DNA of 5,735 nucleotides from Nanosynbacter sp. (lineage in GTDB: Bacteria > Patescibacteriota > Saccharimonadia > Saccharimonadales > Saccharimonadaceae). A model generated the notes under the pieces. The model was given only the letters and a program-made list of their open reading frames with translations. It searched no databases and was not told where the DNA came from. The DNA is taken from positions 1 to 5,735 of the forward strand of contig JARKOR010000020.1 in NCBI GenBank assembly GCA_029975625.1, given 5' to 3'. This document shows positions 1-4,670 of this stretch, piece after piece; position 1 is the stretch's first letter, and each line of letters starts with the position of its first letter. Position numbers and translations under genes: made by a program.

Positions 1-1
1 A

Positions 2-163
2 GACCGCGTCGGCATGACCGTCAAAGGTTTCGACGTGCCTCATGCTCACATCCACCTCGTCCCTATCAATCGTGGCGATGGCGTCAGCCTCGACCAGAAC
101 GACCTACCAATCACCCCAAATGACGAACTCACAGTCGTCGCAGCGAAATATCGGATGCAGTAG
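2..163 (+). CDS. HIT-family (histidine triad) protein, 3' end only
   Basis: The last 53 codons of a gene entering from the left edge, in frame from base 2 and ending with TAG at 161-163. The visible part contains GFDVPHAHIHLVPIN. The HAHIHLV portion (bases 41-61) fits the histidine-triad signature H-x-H-x-H-x-x, where x is hydrophobic. In this family the central histidine of the triad attacks the alpha-phosphate of nucleotide substrates such as AMP-lysine or AMP-NH2 (HINT branch) or dinucleoside polyphosphates (Fhit/Ap4A branch). The preceding G-x-D-V-P-H also fits HINT/HIT proteins. The roughly 35 residues after the motif are acidic to neutral and end in KYRMQ, a usual C-terminal length. Most of the domain, including the nucleotide-binding N-terminal half, lies outside the window, so the subfamily and substrate cannot be assigned. 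The enzyme should be cytoplasmic. A terminator follows closely, so it is probably the last gene of its transcript. Confidence 0.85.
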   Translation, partial: DRVGMTVKGFDVPHAHIHLVPINRGDGVSLDQNDLPITPNDELTVVAAKYRMQ

Positions 164-174
164 CCATTAAGCAC

Positions 175-208
175 AAAAAAACAATACCGGCTCAAGGTCG
201 GTATTTTT
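175..208. terminator. Bidirectional intrinsic terminator between convergent genes
   Basis: A 7-bp perfect stem pairs AATACCG (183-189) with CGGTATT (199-205) around a 9-base loop. On the + strand it continues into a T run (204-208), and on the - strand into seven Ts (complement of the A run at 175-181). It can therefore terminate both the HIT gene (+) and the convergent gene at 267-1067 (-). The - side has the better U tract. The stem has three G-C pairs, so the hairpin is modest. Confidence 0.75.
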
Positions 209-245
209 ATAGTTTGGTATATTTCTGGCCAAATTATAAAAATAC
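201..245. repeat. AT-rich 17-bp inverted repeat overlapping the terminator
   Basis: Bases 201-217 are complementary to 229-245 at 16 of 17 positions. The remaining pair (212/234) is a G-U wobble if the + strand is transcribed, and a mismatch (A-C) on the - strand. The loop is the 11 bases 218-228. The left arm shares bases 201-205 with the right arm of the hairpin at 183-205, so the two hairpins cannot fully form together. It may extend the terminator for the gene coming from the right, or be the remnant of a repeat. No gene is present in 164-266. Confidence 0.6.
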
Positions 246-266
246 AATGCCTAATAAGCTAAGGGC

Positions 267-1067
267 CTATTGATTTTCACTGCTAACCTTATCAAGTTCT
301 TGCTTCTTCCAATCAACAAAACCATACAATAACTTCAATGCCATGGGCCCAGCCCCGGTCCGATGACCACAACACTTGTGATCACCATATAAAGGGTATC
401 CCAAAAAAGCAGAGTTCATCTTTTTATGGTCTGTCCCATACTTGTTACGATATCCCTCCACGACTCCGACGATACTGTCAAAAGTAAACTCTGTTGGAAG
501 CACCTGACCATCAGTCCCAGACGATAGTTCTCTCCCTAATGTGGGTCTTGTGTGTCCACCCGATTCAAGATATGGAAGATAAGACTCCCAATTATAATGA
601 GTCTGCTCATCATACAACCCTATCGCACCAGAATCCCAACTTTCGTATGCTAAATTTAAACGATACGAGCTGCAAAGCAACCCCCAAAGCTGTCCAGCAA
701 GTTTGTGTTGTTGTTGCACACTATTAGATATAGCGACTTTCGCCAGTCTGGCATATTCATAGAAATCCTCTTTACTCACCATAACACCAGGATAGAATTC
801 TCTACCAACTTCTAATTCAGCGCTAAAAGGCTTTGGGTCGTTGAGTTGTCGCCGTAGTGAGTAAATGTATCTACGACCTGCTTCCATTCCCGCCTCGCCG
901 GCTTCGGATAAGTAGTTTTTATGCTCGTCTTGAAGACCATACCCGAGTGCAGTGGCAGCAAGCTCATGATACGGATGTTTGGCATACGCCATCTCTTCAG
1001 CAAGTTCACGGCTTTCGATACTATTTTTTCTAGGAGCGTGATTGATGATATTGTGTTCGCTCACCAT
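267..1067 (-). CDS. Hypothetical protein, 266 aa, not recognised
   Basis: I do not recognise the family. The chosen ATG (1067-1065) is preceded by AAAGGG seven bases upstream, and a near-consensus promoter lies 39 bases upstream of the ATG, so expression is well supported. The protein appears soluble, with no signal peptide or membrane segment. The N-terminal half (about 15-75) is rich in Ala, Glu and Tyr and probably helical, with short tyrosine/histidine patches. Residues 95-145 look like further amphipathic helices. The C-terminal part has a compact Cys/His cluster (H230, C232, C233, H235) followed by R-T-G-A-G-P and a hydrophobic helix. This could be a metal or active site, but that is inference. 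The gene stands alone between a bidirectional terminator and tRNA-Ser and stops with TAG. With an operator-like dyad on its promoter it looks like a regulated accessory gene. A stress, defence or DNA-metabolism role cannot be decided from sequence. Confidence 0.8.
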   Translation of the reverse strand: MVSEHNIINHAPRKNSIESRELAEEMAYAKHPYHELAATALGYGLQDEHKNYLSEAGEAGMEAGRRYIYSLRRQLNDPKPFSAELEVGREFYPGVMVSKEDFYEYARLAKVAISNSVQQQHKLAGQLWGLLCSSYRLNLAYESWDSGAIGLYDEQTHYNWESYLPYLESGGHTRPTLGRELSSGTDGQVLPTEFTFDSIVGVVEGYRNKYGTDHKKMNSAFLGYPLYGDHKCCGHRTGAGPMALKLLYGFVDWKKQELDKVSSENQ

Positions 1068-1105
1068 GGTGGTGCCCTTTCATTGTTACTAAGGTAATTG
1101 CAAAC

Positions 1106-1134
1106 ATACTAGCATATTTTGCTAGTTCTGTCAA
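1106..1134 (-). promoter_or_regulatory. Promoter of the 267-1067 gene
   Basis: Read on the - strand, a perfect -35 TTGACA (1134-1129) is separated by exactly 17 bases from TAGTAT (1111-1106). A TGC precedes the -10, giving an extended -10. The expected start point is near 1099. From there about 30 bases of leader reach the ATG at 1067. The -10 hexamer, spacing and TGC extension are identical to those of the promoter at 1394-1422 on the other strand. Confidence 0.85.
1108..1126. promoter_or_regulatory. Operator-like dyad on the promoter
   Basis: ACTAGCA (1108-1114) and TGCTAGT (1120-1126) form a perfect 7-bp inverted repeat with a 5-base centre (TATTT). The 19-bp site lies on the spacer and part of the -10 of the promoter for 267-1067. 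A dimeric repressor bound there would block RNA polymerase. The arms partly coincide with the TGCTAGTAT extended -10, so the left arm is constrained by promoter function, but the right arm is not. No regulator gene is visible in the window. Function as an operator is inferred. Confidence 0.5.
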
Positions 1135-1196
1135 TTTTTCAGCCTGTTTCAACCGAGCCACTACCAGAAAATCCCTTTTCAATATTCTAAAAATCT

Positions 1197-1285
1197 TGGC
1201 GGAGAGAGGGGGATTCGAACCCCCGAAGACCAATGGCCTTACCGCTTTTCGAGAGCGGCCAGTTCAACCACTCCTGCATCTCTCC
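1197..1285 (-). tRNA. tRNA-Ser (anticodon CGA)
   Basis: The 7-bp acceptor stem GGAGAGA/TCTCTCC closes the molecule, with discriminator G and an encoded CCA (1199-1197). The anticodon arm CCGCT-CTCGAAA-AGCGG places CGA at positions 34-36, reading UCG serine codons. A long variable arm (AGGCC/GGTCT region) is typical of type II serine tRNAs. The T arm has five G-C pairs around TTCGAAT. Total length is 89 nt with CCA. It is co-oriented with the gene at 267-1067 but has its own promoter. A short T run follows immediately after the CCA. No convincing terminator hairpin was found behind it. Confidence 0.96.
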
Positions 1286-1298
1286 ATGCAACTTCCCT

Positions 1299-1327
1299 AT
1301 TTTACCAGTATTCCCCAAGAGTTTCCA
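1299..1327 (-). promoter_or_regulatory. Promoter of tRNA-Ser
   Basis: On the - strand TGGAAA (1327-1322, four of six matches to TTGACA) lies 17 bases from TAAAAT (1304-1299), which is preceded by TGG as an extended -10. The tRNA 5' end is 13 bases beyond the -10, so only a short 5' leader would need removal by RNase P. It is divergent from the promoter at 1394-1422. Confidence 0.6.
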
Positions 1328-1393
1328 GAGGCGCTGCCCCAGCCCCAAAGTCACCCGCGGAATGGAGGGTTTTGAGATTCAAATGAAATATAC

Positions 1394-1422
1394 TTGACAA
1401 ATAACAAAGCTTGTGCTAGTAT
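1394..1422 (+). promoter_or_regulatory. Promoter of the 1477-1812 gene
   Basis: A perfect TTGACA (1394-1399), a 17-base spacer and TAGTAT (1417-1422) preceded by TGC. This is a strong sigma-70-type promoter with extended -10. Transcription would begin near 1429, giving an A/T-rich leader of about 48 bases before the ATG at 1477. The only purine-rich site in the leader is AAGGA at 1459-1463, 13 bases from the ATG, longer than usual spacing. Confidence 0.8.
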
Positions 1423-1476
1423 TGAATATGTAACGTGTAAAAACGTAAAAATATAAACAAGGATTCAATATAAAAC

Positions 1477-1812
1477 ATGAACTTCACTAATTTACTACTT
1501 GCACAGGCTATTACCCTTGTCGGTCTTGTTACGGCATGTAGCGTTGTCCTTCATGATACGAACGTCGATAAGGCGTTTTCCTCAGCTTTTCATAAAGCAC
1601 AAACTGGCGATTTTGCAAGTGATGCTCCAATGCGCCCATCATCAAACCCCCACACCCATGCCGAGCACCTTTCGGTCGTGAGGGATAACCAATCAACCCC
1701 TAGAGCGCTTCCCCGGGAACGTAATAAGCGTCACATGAGCGATAAGCGCCCTGCACGCGGCTACCACGGAGAAAATCTCTGCTTACCACTTGCGGGTGAA
1801 TGGGCTGAGTAG
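1477..1812 (+). CDS. Small hypothetical protein, possible lipoprotein or membrane-anchored (111 aa)
   Basis: No family recognised. The N-terminus has a hydrophobic segment (about residues 5-25) ending in V-T-A-C, with Cys21. This fits a loose lipobox ([LVI]-[ASTVI]-[GAS]-C), so the protein could be a lipoprotein. Against that, there is no Lys/Arg before the hydrophobic stretch, so an N-terminal membrane anchor is an equally good reading. The rest is polar and low in order: a Pro/His/Ser-rich stretch (about 52-64), then a basic Arg/Lys region (about 74-95). Codons look ordinary for the window. Support for expression is the strong promoter at 1394-1422. The weak point is the ribosome binding site, AAGGA at 13 bases. 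A stop codon (TAA, 1471-1473) lies just upstream in frame, so no longer ATG-started form exists. It converges on valS with 9 bases between the stops and no terminator hairpin. It could still be spurious. Confidence 0.55.
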   Translation: MNFTNLLLAQAITLVGLVTACSVVLHDTNVDKAFSSAFHKAQTGDFASDAPMRPSSNPHTHAEHLSVVRDNQSTPRALPRERNKRHMSDKRPARGYHGENLCLPLAGEWAE

Positions 1813-1821
1813 CATATATAC

Positions 1822-4377
1822 TTAGTCGAGTTGAATGACATCCAGCTCGCTCACAAGCCGTGAGATGAGCTTCTCCGTCTCAACCAACTCGTTCTTTGTC
1901 TCTTCGACAAGCTTTGCCGGCGCTTTTTCCACATAGGCCGGGTTATCCAATCGGGCTTGAAGATTACCCTGGCGTTGGCGCGCCTCGACAAGCCTTAATT
2001 CGAGGTTTGATTGATGCTGGTAAAGAGTCTCGCTATCAACGTCAAGCCACGCTTCCCTATTGGTTGCGGCGAGACGTAGTCCTTGAGGCTGGTCAATGTG
2101 CGTAATATTCTCAAGCCGCATCAGGTGCTTAATAACTGCCTGATTTTGCTCGATTGTACTGTCATTGCCATAAAACATGGAGTATTTTTTATTGCCTGGT
2201 AGCTCAGTAATTACCCAGCGACCCTCGCTCACCAATTCACGAATCCGCTCGAATTGCTCGGCGGAAATTTCATCGAACTCTTCCGGAGCTGGCCATTTCT
2301 CCGCCATGAGAATCCCCTTGGTGTAATTCAATGTCTGCCAAATCGTCTCCGTCACGAAAGGCGCGAATGGATGAGCTAACTGTAGACTCGTCGCCAACGA
2401 CCATGACAGCAGAGGGCGATTTATCGCCGTTTTACTAGCTTCAATATACCAGTCCGCCAAATCATCCCACACCATGTGGTACACGACGTCTGCCGCCTCT
2501 GAGAAACGGTACTGGGCTAAGTTCTTCTCGATATCGACTGCCGCTTGATTGATTTGACGAATAATCCAGTGATCGGCCGGCGTTTGGGGATCTAGCGGCA
2601 CAATAACATGGTTGTCGCCGATTTGCTCCTGTACGAAACGGGCGATATTCCATAGCTTATTACAGAAATTACGCCCCGCAATCACGGCTCCGCGATTGAA
2701 TGCCTGACTTTGAGCTGGCGAGCGACCGGCAATAATACCAAGACGCAGCGCATCCGAACCATACTCCGCCACCATGTCCATCGGATTGATGACATTACCC
2801 TTGGACTTTGACATCTTTTGGTTGTGCTCATCGTTGACCATTCCATGTAAGTAAACCTCTTTGAATGGTACCTGCCCCGTCCGGTAAACGCTGAGCATAA
2901 TCATGCGCGAAACCCATTGACGCAAGAGATCCATGCCTGTTTCCATGAGTGTATTCGGGAAGAATCGGCTGAGTTCCCCTTCGGTAAGATAGTCCGTTAC
3001 CACATATGGCCACTGTCCGCTAGAGAACCATGTGTCAAAGGTATCCTCTTCACGAATATATGTTGTATTATTTACAACAATCGTTTTTTCCTCTACTCTT
3101 TCATCGTAAATCCAATCGTTGGAGTCATTTGCATTGCGGAATGCCGGAATTGGAATACCCCAAGGTATCTGACGGCTTATGTTCCAATCCTTCAACTGAG
3201 ACAGATAGGCTTCAATCTCTTTCTGTTTCGTTGCCGGATGAAATACTATCTCCCCTGCCCTTAGCCTCTCAATTGCAGCGTCTGCCAGGCTCTTCACGCG
3301 GATGAACCACTGGTCCTTGAGCATCGGCTCAATTACCTGGCCGCATTTATAGCAATGGCCTACTGAGTGTTCAATTTCTTCCTCTCCGCGACGCAATTCG
3401 GCGGCCTGAAGCGCTGCCAATACGCGTTTTCGAGCCTCCTCAGTGGTCAGGCCCATAAATTGAGGGGGGACGTTAATCATCGTACCGTCCGTATCGATGA
3501 CCTGAATTCGGTCCAGATTGTGACGCTCAGCCACCTCAAAGTCGTTTGGATCGTGCGCAGGAGTAATTTTCACCGCCCCTGTTCCGTAGTTCATATCGAC
3601 ATACTCGTCGGCGATAATAGGAATCTCTTTGTCGAGAATAGGCAGCAAAATGCGAGTACCGACCAAGTGCTTGTATCGTTCATCGTCCGGGTGGACCGCA
3701 ACCGCGACATCACCAAAAATCGTTTCGGGGCGCGTTGTCGCGACAATAACTTCCCCAATGCTATCGAGGGTTGGGTAGGCAATTTTCCACAATTTACTTT
3801 TTTCGGTCTTGTGGACAACCTCAATATCAGAAAAGCTCGTTTGGTGTTGCGTACAAAAATTAACGATGCGTTCGCCCCTGTAAATTAGCTCGTCATCCCA
3901 CATCTTCTTAAAGGTATCATAAACAACCCGAATAACTTTCTCGTCGAGCGCGAACGTACTATGCCGCCATGACGCGCTCGTACCAAGTGCCCGTAACTGT
4001 AGCTCCATGTTACCCCTTTGACGAGCAACGAAATCCCAAACCTGGCCATATAACTGTTCACGTGAAAAATCAAATCGGCTCTTCCCTGCCTTGATGAGCT
4101 CGCGCTCGTACACCACCCACGTCTCAAAGCCCGCATGATCCGCACCGGGGATAAAGACTGTATCTCTTCCCTTCATTCGATGATACCTCACAAGAATATC
4201 CTTGAGATTCATATCAAGCGCGTGTCCAATATGTAGGTTGCCGTTGGCATTGGGGGGCGGCATGATAACAGAGAATGGCTCGCCCTTCCCTGTCGGCTCA
4301 AACTTGCCGCTTGCCTCCCACATAGCGTAGATATCTGGCTCAAATTCGTTCGGCGTGTATTGTTTTGCTAGTTTCAT
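1822..4377 (-). CDS. valS: Valine--tRNA ligase (ValS)
   Basis: Class I aminoacyl-tRNA synthetase that charges tRNA-Val with valine in the cytoplasm. The full length of 851 residues fits the family. The HIGH motif is at 49-52 within PPPNANGNLHIGHALD. The CP1 editing domain (about 190-340) contains TTRPETIFGD (214-223) and GTGAVKITPAHDPNDF, the motifs that hydrolyse mischarged Thr-tRNA. C175-x-x-H178 and C342-Y-K-C345 may form a zinc site. KMSKS is at 521-525. The anticodon-binding helical domain starts near 600, with GRNFCNKLWN (568-577) before it. The last 60 or so residues are a charged, coiled-coil-like tRNA arm (L-E-x-R-L-V-E-A-R...), as in long ValS proteins. The ATG at 4377 follows AGGA with 7 bases spacing. 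It ends in TAA and converges on the small gene at 1477-1812. All catalytic motifs are intact and no in-frame TGA occurs. Its own promoter lies at 4493-4501, so it is not part of the tsaC-FemA/B unit. Confidence 0.98.
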   Translation of the reverse strand: MKLAKQYTPNEFEPDIYAMWEASGKFEPTGKGEPFSVIMPPPNANGNLHIGHALDMNLKDILVRYHRMKGRDTVFIPGADHAGFETWVVYERELIKAGKSRFDFSREQLYGQVWDFVARQRGNMELQLRALGTSASWRHSTFALDEKVIRVVYDTFKKMWDDELIYRGERIVNFCTQHQTSFSDIEVVHKTEKSKLWKIAYPTLDSIGEVIVATTRPETIFGDVAVAVHPDDERYKHLVGTRILLPILDKEIPIIADEYVDMNYGTGAVKITPAHDPNDFEVAERHNLDRIQVIDTDGTMINVPPQFMGLTTEEARKRVLAALQAAELRRGEEEIEHSVGHCYKCGQVIEPMLKDQWFIRVKSLADAAIERLRAGEIVFHPATKQKEIEAYLSQLKDWNISRQIPWGIPIPAFRNANDSNDWIYDERVEEKTIVVNNTTYIREEDTFDTWFSSGQWPYVVTDYLTEGELSRFFPNTLMETGMDLLRQWVSRMIMLSVYRTGQVPFKEVYLHGMVNDEHNQKMSKSKGNVINPMDMVAEYGSDALRLGIIAGRSPAQSQAFNRGAVIAGRNFCNKLWNIARFVQEQIGDNHVIVPLDPQTPADHWIIRQINQAAVDIEKNLAQYRFSEAADVVYHMVWDDLADWYIEASKTAINRPLLSWSLATSLQLAHPFAPFVTETIWQTLNYTKGILMAEKWPAPEEFDEISAEQFERIRELVSEGRWVITELPGNKKYSMFYGNDSTIEQNQAVIKHLMRLENITHIDQPQGLRLAATNREAWLDVDSETLYQHQSNLELRLVEARQRQGNLQARLDNPAYVEKAPAKLVEETKNELVETEKLISRLVSELDVIQLD

Positions 4378-4492
4378 GATAATATCCTAATTTTTCACGT
4401 GAAAAGTTGGCATGAGAGTAACAATGATCGTCTGCCTCCTAAACGACCTCGTTATTTTTTGCACCTTCTCCACGTGTTTATGTTCACTTCAT
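4378..4492 (-). promoter_or_regulatory. valS leader with orphan Shine-Dalgarno and small dyad
   Basis: The untranslated leader of valS, about 110 bases. Reading toward valS it holds a 12-bp dyad AACGA-GG-TCGTT (4453-4442). Directly after comes a perfect AGGAGG (4440-4435) with no ATG or GTG at normal distance. A TTG (4424-4422, spacing 10) would open a 9-codon peptide ending inside the palindrome. An ATT (4425-4423, spacing 9) would open a 12-codon peptide containing two valine codons, ending in TAG at the valS ribosome binding site. The valS ribosome binding site itself is AGGA at 4388-4385. No T-box core (AGGGUGGNACCGCG) is present. Regulation is suggested, not shown. Confidence 0.35.
4392..4405. 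repeat. 14-bp perfect palindrome before the valS ribosome binding site
   Basis: TTTTCACGTGAAAA is a perfect palindrome ending 3 bases upstream of the AGGA of valS (4388-4385) and 14 bases upstream of the ATG. It could bind a dimeric regulator or, in RNA, be too tight a self-complement for a good hairpin (no loop). Part of it (TTCACGTGAAAA) recurs inside valS at 4057-4068, and CACGTGAAAA recurs in the FemA/B gene at 5273-5282, same orientation. Confidence 0.5.
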
Positions 4493-4501
4493 ATTATAGC
4501 A
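4493..4501 (-). promoter_or_regulatory. valS promoter (extended -10)
   Basis: On the - strand a perfect TATAAT (4498-4493) is preceded by TGC (4501-4499), a canonical extended -10. The base region at the -35 spacing (ACCCCG) does not resemble TTGACA, so the extended -10 must carry recognition. Transcription would begin around 4486, giving a leader of about 110 bases. Confidence 0.65.
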
Positions 4502-4538
4502 CAGTCACACAACAACGGGGTAGGGAATAAGCTTAAGA

Positions 4539-4667
4539 CTGACCCTCATATGCCTTTTTGCGAGCACACTTTTCTCCTATACTGCCATCAAGGCAGTCTA
4601 GGAGAGCGTTCGGCTGTAATCGGTATAGACCGATTACACAGTCTCTTAAAAGGCATATGAGGGTCAG
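4539..4667. repeat. 129-bp structured element with 20-bp perfect terminal inverted repeats (MITE-like or structured RNA)
   Basis: The ends 4539-4558 and 4648-4667 are perfectly complementary over 20 bp, beginning CTGACCCTCATATGCC. Inside are two further hairpins. Hairpin A (4573-4605) has 7 and 6 bp either side of one mismatch and a 5-base loop. It may be lengthened by CGAGC (4561-4565) pairing with GTTCG (4608-4612, one G-U). Hairpin B (4615-4638) has 10 perfect pairs and a 4-base loop. Together they make a three-way junction. The element fills the gap between the FemA/B stop (3 bp away) and the valS promoter region. No T run follows either end, so it is not a plain terminator. No open reading frame of note lies inside, and clear target-site duplications are not visible. 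It may be a miniature inverted-repeat transposable element, a dispersed intergenic repeat or a structured RNA in the FemA/B 3' untranslated region. Confidence 0.75.
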
Positions 4668-4670
4668 GAG

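Noticed and set aside
494..727. 77-codon + strand frame inside the 267-1067 gene
   Set aside because: Antisense shadow. The opposite strand has the promoter, ribosome binding site and terminator.
1197..1285. tRNA-Ser as an integration site for a mobile element carrying the 267-1067 gene
   Set aside because: No second copy of the tRNA 3' end, no integrase and no direct repeat are seen in the window.
3367..3888. 173-codon open frame on the + strand inside valS, and similar frames at 2917-3264, 3030-3305 and 1896-2105
   Set aside because: They are antisense to well-conserved valS sequence, have no recognisable domains and are explained by the codon composition of valS.
4378..4500. T-box riboswitch upstream of valS
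   Set aside because: No AGGGUGGNACCGCG-like core, no specifier stem and no terminator hairpin. The leader is also short for a T-box.
4412..4660. 82-codon + strand frame across the valS leader and the 129-bp element
   Set aside because: It runs through the valS promoter and the inverted repeats, has no ribosome binding site support and no recognisable features.
4539..4667. Integron attC site or hammerhead-type ribozyme
   Set aside because: attC needs GTTRRRY/RYYYAAC ends and extrahelical bases, which are absent. The hammerhead core CUGAUGA...GAAA is not present at the three-way junction on either strand.
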